43,171 bases of DNA from Caulobacterales bacterium (GTDB lineage: Bacteria > Pseudomonadota > Alphaproteobacteria > Caulobacterales > Caulobacteraceae). The position numbers and the translations under genes are program-made. The notes beneath the pieces are model-generated. The model saw only the letters and a list, made by a program, of their open reading frames with translations. It did no database searches and was not told the DNA's origin. The stretch lies in assembly GCA_947474805.1 (NCBI GenBank), contig CANJKM010000004.1, positions 1 to 43,171 of the forward strand. Reading direction: 5' to 3'. Shown here piece after piece: positions 19,831 to 29,113 of the stretch (position 1 is the stretch's first letter; every line of letters starts with the position of its first letter).

Positions 19831-19892
19831 CCCAGGCGGGGAAGATTATCCCTCGCGTGAGCTTTTCTCACGCGACCCCCACATGCTCTGGG
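19831..19892 (+). promoter_or_regulatory. Structured 5' leader of metZ: 9-bp hairpin inside nested potential stems
   Basis: TCGCGTGAG-CTTTT-CTCACGCGA (19853-19875) inside CCCAG(19831-19835)/CTGGG(19888-19892) and GGGG(19838-19841)/CCCC(19876-19880). Confidence 0.5.
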
Positions 19893-19930
19893 CTTGACCG
19901 TTCGGCCGCGCAGGCGTTCAACCCCGGACC

Positions 19931-21139
19931 ATGAGCAAGACCCCCCGCAAGGACCCGAAAGAGAACCCGGCCCTCTGGAGCGCCGCCACCAAACAGGTGC
20001 GCGGCGGCATCAGTAGAAGCGCGTTCGGCGAGACCGCCGAGGCCCTCTATCTCACCCAGGGCTTTGTCTATGACACCGCCGAGGAGGCCGACGCCCTGTT
20101 CGCCGGCGAGACCCAGGGCTTCGTCTACAGCCGCTACGCCAATCCGACGGTGCGGATGTTCGAGGAGCGGCTCGCCCTGATCGAGGGCGCGGAACTCTGC
20201 AAGACCACCGCCTCGGGCATGGCCGCCGTGGCCACCTCGCTGATCGGCCTTCTACAGGCCGGCGACCATATCGTCGCGCCGCGCGCCATGTTCGGCTCCT
20301 GCCGCTGGGTCATCACCCAGTACCTGCCGCGCTTCGGCGTGGAGGCGACCACGGTCGACGGAACCGACCTGGACGCCTGGAAGGCCGCGATCCGGCCCAA
20401 CACCAAGGCGGTCTTCCTGGAGACCCCGGCCAATCCCCTGCTGGAGATCATCGACATCGCCGCCGTCGCGCAGATCGCCCGCGCGGTCGGGGCCAAGGTG
20501 GTGGTCGACAACGTCTTCGCCACGCCGATCTTCCAGAAGCCCTTCACCCTGGGCGCCGACGTAGTGGTCTACTCAGCGACAAAGCACATCGACGGCGGCG
20601 GTCGGGTGCTGGGCGGGGCCATCCTGGGCGAGGCCCAGCTGCTCGAAGATTCCTATAAGGACTTCCTGCGCCACACCGGCCCGGCCCTGTCGCCGTTCAA
20701 CGCCTGGGTGATGCTGAAAGGGCTGGAGACACTTGAGCTGCGCGTCCGCCGCCAGGCCGAGACCGCAGCCCTGCTGGCCGACCGGCTGGCCGACCACAAG
20801 CAGACGGCGCGCGTCCTCTATCCGCACCGCAAGGACCACCCCCAGTACGAGATCGCCAAGCGGCAGATGTCGACCGGCTCGACCCTGATCGCCATCGATG
20901 TCGGGACGCGCGAGCGGGCCTTCGCCTTCCTCAACGCCCTGGAGCTGGTCGACATCTCCAACAACCTCGGCGACGCCAAGTCGCTGATCACCCATCCCTC
21001 GACCACGACCCACCGCGCCTTCACCGAGGAGGATCGACTGGCCATCGGTCTGACCGACGGCTTCGTGCGCCTGTCGGTGGGGCTCGAGGGTCCCGAGGAT
21101 CTGTGGCGGGATCTGGAACGGGCGCTGAATGGGCTCTGA
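19931..21139 (+). CDS. metZ: O-succinylhomoserine sulfhydrylase
   Basis: 402 aa Cys/Met PLP enzyme: 'ALYLTQGFVYDTAEEADALFAGETQGFVYSRYANPTVRMFEERLALIEGAE', PLP Lys 'YSATKHIDGGGRVLGG'. Confidence 0.92.
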   Translation: MSKTPRKDPKENPALWSAATKQVRGGISRSAFGETAEALYLTQGFVYDTAEEADALFAGETQGFVYSRYANPTVRMFEERLALIEGAELCKTTASGMAAVATSLIGLLQAGDHIVAPRAMFGSCRWVITQYLPRFGVEATTVDGTDLDAWKAAIRPNTKAVFLETPANPLLEIIDIAAVAQIARAVGAKVVVDNVFATPIFQKPFTLGADVVVYSATKHIDGGGRVLGGAILGEAQLLEDSYKDFLRHTGPALSPFNAWVMLKGLETLELRVRRQAETAALLADRLADHKQTARVLYPHRKDHPQYEIAKRQMSTGSTLIAIDVGTRERAFAFLNALELVDISNNLGDAKSLITHPSTTTHRAFTEEDRLAIGLTDGFVRLSVGLEGPEDLWRDLERALNGL

Positions 21140-21536
21140 TTGGCCCTATCAGGCCAGGACGGGCGACCTCGTCGTCCGTGTCCGCCCCACCTATCTGCCC
21201 GACTATTCCGACCCCGAGGAGCGCCGCTTTCTCTGGTCCTACGACATCGAGATCGAGAACCTGGGCTCCGAAACGGTCCAGCTCCAGTCGCGCCACTGGA
21301 TCATCACCGACGCCCTTGGTCGGGTCGAGGAGGTCAAGGGTCCGGGCGTCGTGGGCGAGCGGCCGGTGCTCGGTCCCGGCATGCGGCACGGCTATACCTC
21401 GGGCTGCCCACTCGCCACCGCCTCGGGCGGCATGGTCGGCAGCTATGTCATGACCGGCGCCGACGGGCGGATGTTCGAGATCGCCATTCCACCCTTCTCA
21501 CTGGACATTCCGCAGGCGCGGGGCCGTCTGAACTAG
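21129..21536 (+). CDS. apaG: ApaG domain protein
   Basis: 'YQARTGDLVVRVRPTYLPDYSDPEERRFLWSYDIEIENLGSETVQLQSRHWIITDALGRVEEVKGPGVVGERPVLGPGMRHGYTSGCPLATASGGMVGSYVM'; overlaps the metZ 3' end by 11 bp. Confidence 0.94.
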   Translation: MGSDWPYQARTGDLVVRVRPTYLPDYSDPEERRFLWSYDIEIENLGSETVQLQSRHWIITDALGRVEEVKGPGVVGERPVLGPGMRHGYTSGCPLATASGGMVGSYVMTGADGRMFEIAIPPFSLDIPQARGRLN

Positions 21537-21558
21537 GACCGGGTCCCCCGGCGTGCAA

Positions 21559-21591
21559 AAGCCCGCACGGAGAGGGGCGCCGCGCGGGCTT
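21559..21591 (+). terminator. Possible terminator hairpin after apaG (AAGCCCGC/GCGGGCTT)
   Basis: 8-bp inverted repeat 21559-21566/21584-21591; weak T tract. Confidence 0.4.
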
Positions 21592-21859
21592 CGCTGTTTC
21601 GACCCGCCGGTGGAGGGCGGGGAAAGGTGTCGACCGGCCGAAGGCCCGAAACCCGGGGGGCTGGGGGGGGGGCTGTTCAGGTTCCTGGGCCCCAGGCGCT
21701 CCGACCGGCCGACCCGTCACTTTTCGGGGCTCGATCCGGCGGGGAAGCGTCCGAAATAAGGTCATTTCGTGACTCCGCCGCACCGGTTCGTATCAAGCCG
21801 CGGGTTTGATTTCAGAGGCGCCTTCTCAAGCCGCCCCAGGGCGCCTAACGTCAGAATCG

Positions 21860-22210
21860 ATGAACGTCGACAGTCTCCAGACCAGCGGCCCGTCCGGTCG
21901 CCCAGCCGCTTCCCGCGTCTTCTTCGAGCGGGGCGAGCTGAATCTGATCCTGCGCCTCTGCGGGCGGATGGTGGCCCAGGGCGAGTGGCGCGACTACGCG
22001 CTGGACGGCGGCATGGAGGCGGCGACCTTCTCCTGTTTCCGCCGCACGTCCGAGCAGCCCCTCTATCGCATCGAGAAGCGCCCGGCGCTGGCCCGCCGCC
22101 AGGGCGCCTGGGCCGTAATCGGCCAGGGCGGGATCATTCTCAAGCGCGCCCACGAGCTCGAACAGGTGCTGCGGGTGTTCGACAGCCGCAAGTTCCAGGT
22201 GGTCGAATAG
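21860..22210 (+). CDS. DUF2794 domain-containing protein
   Basis: ATG 21860: MNVDSLQTSGPSGRPAASRVFFERGELNLILRLCGRMVAQGEWRDYALDGGMEAATFSCFRRTSEQPLYRIEKRP...; DUF2794-like. Confidence 0.85.
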   Translation: MNVDSLQTSGPSGRPAASRVFFERGELNLILRLCGRMVAQGEWRDYALDGGMEAATFSCFRRTSEQPLYRIEKRPALARRQGAWAVIGQGGIILKRAHELEQVLRVFDSRKFQVVE

Positions 22211-22317
22211 GCCGCTTCTGAATCGCCGCCCTTGCGGAAAGCCCCCTGTTTCTGTAAACGCCCGTCCCTTGCTGGCTCGCCCTTCGAGCCCGACCCCATT
22301 CCTGCCGGACGCCTCCG

Positions 22318-22545
22318 ATGAAACAAGACACCCATCCGGACTATCACTTCATCACCGTGACCATGACCGACGGGACCAGCTACCAAACCCGTTCGACTTA
22401 CGGCAAGGAAGGCGCTGTCCTGAACCTGGACATCGACCCGAAGACCCACCCGGCCTGGACCGGCGGCAACCAGCAGCTGCTGGACCGCGGCGGCCGCGTC
22501 TCGCGCTTCAACAACAAGTTCTCGGGCTTCATGGCCAAGAAGTGA
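22318..22545 (+). CDS. rpmE: 50S ribosomal protein L31
   Basis: [75 protein letters not shown]. Confidence 0.97.
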   Translation: MKQDTHPDYHFITVTMTDGTSYQTRSTYGKEGAVLNLDIDPKTHPAWTGGNQQLLDRGGRVSRFNNKFSGFMAKK

Positions 22546-22600
22546 TCGACCTCTAGGTCGATCATCCCGCCGCCGGCCGGGATCCAGTCCAAAGACAGAG

Positions 22601-22631
22601 AGGCCGGCCGCAGCGATGCGGCCGGCCTTTT
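22601..22631 (+). terminator. Rho-independent terminator downstream of rpmE
   Basis: AGGCCGGCCGCA-GCGA-TGCGGCCGGCCT followed by TTT; 12-bp perfect stem with GNRA loop. Confidence 0.85.
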
Positions 22632-22647
22632 CCGTTTCCCTTTGCAG

Positions 22648-22743
22648 CCGTCATCCTCGGCCTCCGGGCCGAGGATCCAGAGCGCAGACCTATCCTGCAG
22701 ACCCCCGCGCTCTGGATGCTCGGGCCAAGCCCGAGCATGACGG
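22648..22743. repeat. Nested palindromic intergenic repeat (GTCATCCTCGG...CCGAGGATCCAGAGCGC...GCGCTCTGGATGCTCGG...CCGAGCATGAC)
   Basis: Two local hairpins plus long-range complementarity (CCAGAGCGC/GCGCTCTGG). Confidence 0.75.
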
Positions 22744-22782
22744 CCAAGGTGCGGGATGGCGCTGGCCGGACGCGGCCGCCAA

Positions 22783-22817
22783 GGAAAAAGGCCCGCGGCG
22801 TCTCCGCCACGGGCCTT
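22783..22817 (-). terminator. Rho-independent terminator of gcrA (minus strand)
   Basis: Minus strand: AAGGCCCG-T-GGCG-GAGA-CGCC-G-CGGGCCTTTTTCC. Confidence 0.8.
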
Positions 22818-22848
22818 CCCTGGATTCCGGTTGGAGGACCGGAACTGA

Positions 22849-23349
22849 CTAGATGTAGCGCCGCAGCGAGCGGGCCAGTTCGGACGCGTCCGAGCGCTTG
22901 CCCTTCTTCTGAACCGGCTGGTAGGCGATGTTGGCGTGCTCGTGGCAGTAGGGGCCTTCATCGCCGCCGGTGCGTCGGCCGCAGAAGGTGAAGCTGTCGC
23001 TCGACGGATCCCCGATCGGCCATTTGCACATATGGGCGCCCAGCGTCAGCACCGTGGCCGAGCCGGGGCTCTCCTCGCGGACATAGACCGGCAGCTGCGG
23101 GGCGACGGCTTCGGCGCGGCGGATCACGGGCGAGGCCGGCGCGGCGACCGGGCGGGCCGGGCGCGGGGCCTTGAAGACGGTGCGGGCGGGCTGCGACGGC
23201 GCGGCGCGGCCCGACAGACCCAGACGGTGAACCTTGCCGATCACGGCGTTGCGGGTGACGCCGCCCAGCTGCTTGGCGATCTGGCTGGCGCTCAGGCCGT
23301 CGAGCCAAAGCTTCTTAAGCGTCCCTACGCGGTCGTCGGTCCAGCTCAT
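22849..23349 (-). CDS. gcrA: GcrA family cell cycle regulator
   Basis: 166 aa: MSWTDDRVGTLKKLWLDGLSASQIAKQLGGVTRNAVIGKVHRLGLSGR...CKWPIGDPSSDSFTFCGRRTGGDEGPYCHEHANIAYQP. Confidence 0.97.
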   Translation of the reverse strand: MSWTDDRVGTLKKLWLDGLSASQIAKQLGGVTRNAVIGKVHRLGLSGRAAPSQPARTVFKAPRPARPVAAPASPVIRRAEAVAPQLPVYVREESPGSATVLTLGAHMCKWPIGDPSSDSFTFCGRRTGGDEGPYCHEHANIAYQPVQKKGKRSDASELARSLRRYI

Positions 23350-23517
23350 TTCAGCCTCCCAGCGCTAGATGTAGCGTTCGCCCCGGCCAAAAGAGCCCCT
23401 CGGACCTACTAATGGTAACTGAACGATTAAGGACCACAACCGGTGGCGCCGCCTCAATCCACAGAAACTAGATGTGGGGGGTGCGACCAAACGAATCGCG
23501 GTGGTAGAAGTTGCGCC

Positions 23518-24939
23518 ATGGCCCTGATGATCCACGACACCCTGAGCGGCGAAAAACGCGCGTTCAAGCCCCGCGACCCGAGCCGGGTGACGCTCTACGT
23601 CTGCGGGCCAACCGTCTATAACTACGCCCATATCGGCAATGCGCGGCCGGTCGTGGTGTTCGACGTCCTGTTCCGGCTGCTGCGCCGGCTCTATGGCGAC
23701 GAGGCGGTGATCTACGCCCGCAACATCACCGACGTGGACGACAAGATAAACGGCAAGGCCGCCGACGAAGGTGTGGACATCTCGGTGATCACCGACCGTT
23801 TCACCGCCGTCTATGAGGCGGACATGGCCGCGCTCGGGGCGCTCAGCCCCACCATCCAGCCGCGCGCCACCAAACACATCGATCAGATGCTCGATCAGAT
23901 CGGACGCCTGGTGCAGGCGGGCTGCGCCTACGCCGCCGAGGGGCATGTGCTGTTCGATACGACCAGCTTCCCCGACTACGGCAAACTGTCGAAGCGCTCG
24001 CTCGACGACATGGTCGCCGGCGCCAGGGTCGAAGTCGCCCCCTATAAGAAGAACGCCGCCGACTTCGTGCTGTGGAAGCCGTCCAAGCCCGGCGAACCGG
24101 TGTGGGGCAGCCCCTGGGGTCCGGGGCGTCCCGGCTGGCACATCGAATGCTCGGCCATGATCGAGGCGGTGCTCGGCCTGCCGATCGACATCCACGGCGG
24201 CGGCCACGACCTCACCTTCCCCCACCACGAGAACGAGATCGCCCAGGGCCGCTGCGCCACCCACGGCGGCGAATACGCCCGCTACTGGATGCACAACGGC
24301 TTTCTGACCATGGACGCCGAGAAAATGTCCAAAAGCCTGGGCAATGTCCTGCTGGTGCACGAGCTCGTGGAAAAGTGGCCGGGCGAGGTGATCCGCTGGG
24401 CGCTGCTCTCGGGCCATTATCGGGCGCCGCTGAACTGGACCGACGAACTCCTGGAGCAGGCCAAGGCCTCGCTCGACCGTCTCTACGGCGTGATCCAGGA
24501 CGCCGAGCGGCTGGCCCTGCCGAAGTTCAGCCTGATGAATGTCGAGGACCTGATCGCCAAGATCGGCTTCGAGGAGGCGGTCGGCGACGACCTCAACACC
24601 CCCAAGGCGATGAGCGAGCTCTTCACCCTGACCAACGGCGTGCGCTCCGAACTGCTCAAGGGCGGCAAGGCCGACCTGCAGTCGGTTTCCGACCAGGTCC
24701 AGGCGTTGAAAGCCTGCGCCGGGGTGCTGGGCTTCCTCCAGGCCGACGCCAAGGCCTGGTTCACCTCGGGCGCTTCGGACGATCTGAAGTCGAAGATCGA
24801 GGGCCTGCTGGTGGAGCGCACCGCCGCGCGCGCGGGCAAGGACTGGGCCGCTGCCGACCGTATCCGCGATGAGCTCAACGCGCTCGGCGTCGAGGTCTTG
24901 GACGGCAAGGACGGCGCGAGCTGGCGGTTCAAGGGTTAG
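23518..24939 (+). CDS. cysS: Cysteine--tRNA ligase
   Basis: ATG 23518: MALMIHDTLSGEKRAFKPRDPSRVTLYVCGPTVYNYAHIGNARPVVVFD; 'DAEKMSKSLGN'. Confidence 0.97.
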   Translation: MALMIHDTLSGEKRAFKPRDPSRVTLYVCGPTVYNYAHIGNARPVVVFDVLFRLLRRLYGDEAVIYARNITDVDDKINGKAADEGVDISVITDRFTAVYEADMAALGALSPTIQPRATKHIDQMLDQIGRLVQAGCAYAAEGHVLFDTTSFPDYGKLSKRSLDDMVAGARVEVAPYKKNAADFVLWKPSKPGEPVWGSPWGPGRPGWHIECSAMIEAVLGLPIDIHGGGHDLTFPHHENEIAQGRCATHGGEYARYWMHNGFLTMDAEKMSKSLGNVLLVHELVEKWPGEVIRWALLSGHYRAPLNWTDELLEQAKASLDRLYGVIQDAERLALPKFSLMNVEDLIAKIGFEEAVGDDLNTPKAMSELFTLTNGVRSELLKGGKADLQSVSDQVQALKACAGVLGFLQADAKAWFTSGASDDLKSKIEGLLVERTAARAGKDWAAADRIRDELNALGVEVLDGKDGASWRFKG

Positions 24940-24981
24940 CGGTCCCTAGCCCCGAGGGGCGGCAGTCACTATTCTTAAGCC

Positions 24982-25527
24982 ATGGCCTACCGCACCCAAG
25001 TCCGTCTCGGCGTGAAGGCGCCCCCCGCCGCCGTCTGGGCGGCGATGGCCGACTTCGATCAATGGGCCGACTGGAACCCCTATTACGTCAAGGCCGGGGG
25101 CCGGATGGCGATTGGCGCCGAGATCGAGTTGGTCCGCATGCTTGGGGGCGTCGCGGCGCCCGAGACAGGCGCCATTGTCGACTGGGTCCCGGACGAGCAG
25201 CTGGTCTGGCGTCGCAAGGCCGGTCTCTTCGCCCAGACCATCGCCTATATCGAGATCGACGGCCTGGCTCCCACCGCCTGCATCCTGACCGTAGGCGAGA
25301 TTTTCGATGGCCTGATCGGGCGGCATGTCTCCAAGCGCCGCCGCCGGTTGCTCAAGGCCGGACTGACCGCGCTCGGCGAAGCCCTGAAAGCCCGCGCCGA
25401 GGCGCAGTGGGACGGAACGCCGGACGAGACCGTCGTTCCCATCCCACCCGTGCACGTCAACCCCAAGGCCAAGAAGACAAAGGGCCCGATGCAGATGTCG
25501 GTCTTCGGCCGCCGCGGCCCCCAGTGA
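24982..25527 (+). CDS. SRPBCC family protein (polyketide cyclase/START-like)
   Basis: 'VRLGVKAPPAAVWAAMADFDQWADWNPYYVKAGGRMAIGAEIELVRM'. Confidence 0.82.
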   Translation: MAYRTQVRLGVKAPPAAVWAAMADFDQWADWNPYYVKAGGRMAIGAEIELVRMLGGVAAPETGAIVDWVPDEQLVWRRKAGLFAQTIAYIEIDGLAPTACILTVGEIFDGLIGRHVSKRRRRLLKAGLTALGEALKARAEAQWDGTPDETVVPIPPVHVNPKAKKTKGPMQMSVFGRRGPQ

Positions 25528-25985
25528 TCGACGACCTCTATTCGGCCAAGGTGCTGGCGCTGGCGGCCAACATGCCCCGCGCGGGACGGCTGGCCGCGCC
25601 CCAGGCCACGGTCGAGCGGATCGCCAAGCTGTGCGGATCGCGGGTGCTGGTCGACCTCGTCATGGACGGCGACCGGGTGGCCGACTTCGCCCAGGAGGTC
25701 CAGGCCTGCGCGCTCGGACAGGCCTCGGCCGCCGTGCTCGGCGCCAATGTCGTCGGGGCCAGCGTCGCGGAGCTGCAATTGGCCCGGGACGCGCTTTCGG
25801 CTATGCTGAAGACGGACGGCCCCCTCCCCGGCGGGCGTTTTTCGGATTTGCGCGTGCTCCAGCCCGTGAAGGACTTTCCGGCCCGCCACGCCTCGACGCT
25901 GCTCGCGTTCGAGGCCGCCCTGGCGGCCGCCCGCGAGGCGACGGCCCACACCGGCGCGCGAACTAGTCCCGCCGTCGCGGGTTGA
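25524..25985 (+). CDS. Iron-sulfur cluster assembly scaffold (IscU/NifU-like) protein, GTG start
   Basis: VIDDLYSAKVLALAANMPRAGRLAAPQATVERIAKLCGSRVLVDLVMDGDRVADFAQEVQACALGQASAAVLGANVVGAS; GTGA overlap with the preceding stop. Confidence 0.82.
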   Translation: MIDDLYSAKVLALAANMPRAGRLAAPQATVERIAKLCGSRVLVDLVMDGDRVADFAQEVQACALGQASAAVLGANVVGASVAELQLARDALSAMLKTDGPLPGGRFSDLRVLQPVKDFPARHASTLLAFEAALAAAREATAHTGARTSPAVAG

Positions 25986-26046
25986 TCGACCCTCGCCGCC
26001 GGCGCCATAAGGCCGGCGACAGGTTCGCAAGGACCCCTGTGACGGC

Positions 26047-26277
26047 ATGAGCTTCTACACCGCCTGCGTCAGGGGCGCCCTTCGCGCCTACAAGCTGACG
26101 CTCTCGCCGCTGATCGGGCGGCAATGCCGTTACTCGCCGAGCTGCTCGGAGTACGCGGCCGAAGTCCTGATCGTGCACGGGCCCTGGCGCGGGACTTGTC
26201 TCGCCGCCGGCCGCGTGTGCCGCTGCAACCCTTGGGGTGGGTCGGGCTACGACCCGCCGCCCCCGCGAAAGACCTGA
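26047..26277 (+). CDS. yidD: Membrane protein insertion efficiency factor YidD
   Basis: [72 protein letters not shown]. Confidence 0.95.
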   Translation: MSFYTACVRGALRAYKLTLSPLIGRQCRYSPSCSEYAAEVLIVHGPWRGTCLAAGRVCRCNPWGGSGYDPPPPRKT

Positions 26278-26282
26278 GACCA

Positions 26283-28211
26283 ATGGACCTGATCTTCCCC
26301 GACGGCGCCGCCCGCCCCTTTCCCGACGGCTCATCCGGCCGCGCCGTGGCCGAGAGCATCTCGATCTCCCTGGCCAAGAAGGCGGCGCTGATCCGCCTGG
26401 ACGGCAAGCTCTACGACCTGGACCGCGCCCTGCCGCACGGCGGGGCCTTCGAAATCCTGACCCGCGACCACCCCGATGTGCTCGACACCATCCGCCACGA
26501 CGCCAGCCATGTGATGGCGGAAGCGGTGCAGGAGCTGTTCCCCGGCACGCAGGTGACGATCGGCCCGGCCATCGAGGACGGCTTCTATTACGACTTCGCC
26601 CGCGACGAGCCCTTCAGCCTCGACGACCTGGCCAAGATCGAGAAGCGGATGGCCGAGATCGTCGACCGGGACGAGAAGATCGTCCGCGAGGAATGGGACC
26701 GCGCCGAGGCGATCAATCACTTCCAGGACATCGGCGAGGCCTACAAGGCCGAGATCATCCAGGATCTGCCGGAAAGCGAGACCATCACCGTCTATCGCCA
26801 GGGCGCCTGGAAGGACCTCTGCCGCGGCCCGCACCTGCCCTCGACCAAACATGTCGGCAAGGCCTTCAAGCTGACCAAGCTGGCGGGCGCCTACTGGCGC
26901 GGCGACCACCTTAACGCCCAGCTGCAGCGCATCTATGGCACCGCCTGGGCCAGCCAGGCGGATCTGGACGCCTATCTCCTGCGCATCGAGGAGGCCGAGA
27001 AGCGCGACCACCGCCGCGTCGGCCGGGCCATGGACCTCTTCCACCTGCAGGAAGAGGGCAAGGGGATGATCTTCTGGCACCCCAAGGGCTGGACGCTGTT
27101 CCGCCAGCTGGAGAACTACATCCGCCGCCGGCTCGACGCCGTGGGCTACGCCGAGGTCAAGACGCCCCAGGTGCTCGACCGGACCCTGTGGGAAAAGTCC
27201 GGCCACTGGGAGAAGTTCGGCCACGCCATGTTCACCTGCGAGACCGAGGAGGGCGAGAGCCTGGCGGTCAAACCGATGAACTGCCCCGGCCACGTCCAGA
27301 TCTTCAACGTCGGCCAGAAGTCCTACCGGGACCTACCGCTGCGTATGGCCGAGTTCGGGGCCTGCCACCGGTTCGAGCCCTCGGGCGGCCTGCACGGCAT
27401 CATGCGGCTTCGCGCCTTCACCCAGGACGACGCCCACATCTTCTGCCGCGAGGACCAGATCGAATCCGAAACCACGGCCTTCGTCCAGCTGCTGCACTCG
27501 GTCTATGACGACCTCGGGGTCGAGCTGCACAGCGTCAAACTCGCACTGCGGCCTGATCTTCGGGCCGGCACCGACGAGATCTGGGATCAGGCCGAGAGCA
27601 AACTCGAGCGCGCCGCCAAGGCCGCCGGGGTCGAGGTCGAGATGCTGCCGGGCGAGGGCGCCTTCTACGGTCCCAAGCTCGAATTCCACCTGCGCGACGC
27701 CATCGGCCGCACCTGGCAGTGCGGTACGCTGCAGCTCGACTTCGTCCTGCCCGAGCGGCTCGACGCCGAATATGTGGCCGAGGACGGCTCCAAGCAGCGT
27801 CCGGTGATGTTGCACCGGGCCATACTCGGGGCGGTCGAGCGCTTCCTGGGCATACTGATCGAGAACTACGGCGGGGCCTTCCCGCTGTGGCTCGCCCCCG
27901 TCCAGGTGGTCGTGGCGACCATCACTTCGGACGCCGAGGGCTTCGCCGAGGAGGCCGCCGCCAAGTTGCGGGCCGCGGGTCTGCGGGTCGAGGTCGATGT
28001 CCGCAACGAGAAGATCAACTACAAGGTCCGCGAACACTCCCTGGCCAAGGTGCCGGTGATCGCCGTGGTCGGCCGCCGCGAAGCGGAGGAGGGAAAGCTG
28101 GCCCTGCGCCGCTTCGGCTCGGAGGGGCAAACCATTCTCACGCTTAAGGAAACCGCCTCCACCCTCGCGATAGAGGCCCTGGCCCCCGACCTGGCGCGCC
28201 TGGCCAGATGA
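26283..28211 (+). CDS. thrS: Threonine--tRNA ligase
   Basis: ATG 26283: [47 protein letters not shown]; class II motifs '[10 protein letters not shown]', '[26 protein letters not shown]'. Confidence 0.97.
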   Translation: MDLIFPDGAARPFPDGSSGRAVAESISISLAKKAALIRLDGKLYDLDRALPHGGAFEILTRDHPDVLDTIRHDASHVMAEAVQELFPGTQVTIGPAIEDGFYYDFARDEPFSLDDLAKIEKRMAEIVDRDEKIVREEWDRAEAINHFQDIGEAYKAEIIQDLPESETITVYRQGAWKDLCRGPHLPSTKHVGKAFKLTKLAGAYWRGDHLNAQLQRIYGTAWASQADLDAYLLRIEEAEKRDHRRVGRAMDLFHLQEEGKGMIFWHPKGWTLFRQLENYIRRRLDAVGYAEVKTPQVLDRTLWEKSGHWEKFGHAMFTCETEEGESLAVKPMNCPGHVQIFNVGQKSYRDLPLRMAEFGACHRFEPSGGLHGIMRLRAFTQDDAHIFCREDQIESETTAFVQLLHSVYDDLGVELHSVKLALRPDLRAGTDEIWDQAESKLERAAKAAGVEVEMLPGEGAFYGPKLEFHLRDAIGRTWQCGTLQLDFVLPERLDAEYVAEDGSKQRPVMLHRAILGAVERFLGILIENYGGAFPLWLAPVQVVVATITSDAEGFAEEAAAKLRAAGLRVEVDVRNEKINYKVREHSLAKVPVIAVVGRREAEEGKLALRRFGSEGQTILTLKETASTLAIEALAPDLARLAR

Positions 28212-29113
28212 GCAAGGCCGTGAAACCGCCAATGACCGAATTTGGGGTTTCAGTGGTGATGGTCGTGTACCGCACCGGGCCGGCGCTTGAGCGCAGCCTG
28301 CGACGGGTGTTGGCCGAGCCGGCGGTGGGCGAGTTCGTCATCATCGACAACGGCTCCACCCCCGAGGAGGAGGCGGTGCAGGACGCCGTCGCCGCCTCGG
28401 ACGACCGGGTCATACTCAAGCGCGGCCAGGGCAATGTCGGCTTCGCGCGCGGCGCCAACCTCGGCGCCCGGTCGGCCAGTGGGCAGTTGCTGATCTTCCT
28501 GAACCCCGACGCCTTCCTCGAGGACGGCTGCGTCGCCGCCCGGCAGGCGGCGATCAAGGCGGCGCCCACGGCCCGGGTCGGGGCGCGGGTGCTGAACGAG
28601 GACGGGGCCGAACAGCGCGGCGCGCGGCGCGGAGAGGTGACCCCGGTCACCACCCTGCTCAGCCTGACCCAGCTCTCGCGCTTCCGTCCCTTCCGGGGGT
28701 TCGAGATCCATCAGGAGAAGACCAGCCTTCCCGATCAGGTCGTTCCGGTGCCCACCATTTCGGGCGCCTGTTTCGCCATGAAGCGCGAGGCCTTCCTGGC
28801 CCTCGGCGGCTTCGACGAGGGCTTTTTCCTGCACGTCGAGGACGTCGACCTGTGCTGGCGGGTGCGCAAATCCGGAGCGAGCGTGCTGTTCCACCCCGGC
28901 GCGCGGGTCACCCATCTGGGCCACACCAGCCTGAAGGCGCCCCTGGTGGTCGAATTCCACAAGGGGGTGGGCCTGGCCCGCTATTTCCGCAAACGTGCCG
29001 ACACGCCCTTCCGGGCGGTCTTGGCCTTCGTCTTGACCCCGGCGATCCTGCTGGTTTCGGTCGCCCGGCCGGTGCTGAGGGGCAGGCCGCTCCGCCCGGC
29101 GTCGAGGGGCTGA
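28208..29113 (+). CDS. Glycosyltransferase family 2 (rhamnosyltransferase-like)
   Basis: '[22 protein letters not shown]...[12 protein letters not shown]...[32 protein letters not shown]', '[15 protein letters not shown]'; ATGA overlap with thrS. Confidence 0.9.
   Translation: MSKAVKPPMTEFGVSVVMVVYRTGPALERSLRRVLAEPAVGEFVIIDNGSTPEEEAVQDAVAASDDRVILKRGQGNVGFARGANLGARSASGQLLIFLNPDAFLEDGCVAARQAAIKAAPTARVGARVLNEDGAEQRGARRGEVTPVTTLLSLTQLSRFRPFRGFEIHQEKTSLPDQVVPVPTISGACFAMKREAFLALGGFDEGFFLHVEDVDLCWRVRKSGASVLFHPGARVTHLGHTSLKAPLVVEFHKGVGLARYFRKRADTPFRAVLAFVLTPAILLVSVARPVLRGRPLRPASRG

Noticed and set aside
19818-19930. SAM-II riboswitch upstream of metZ
   Set aside because: Core SAM-II sequence features that I know are not visible; retained only as an unassigned structured leader.
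23409-23435. CtrA box upstream of gcrA (TAAC-N7-TTAA on the + strand)
   Set aside because: Only one half-site matches TTAA; too weak to call without ChIP data.
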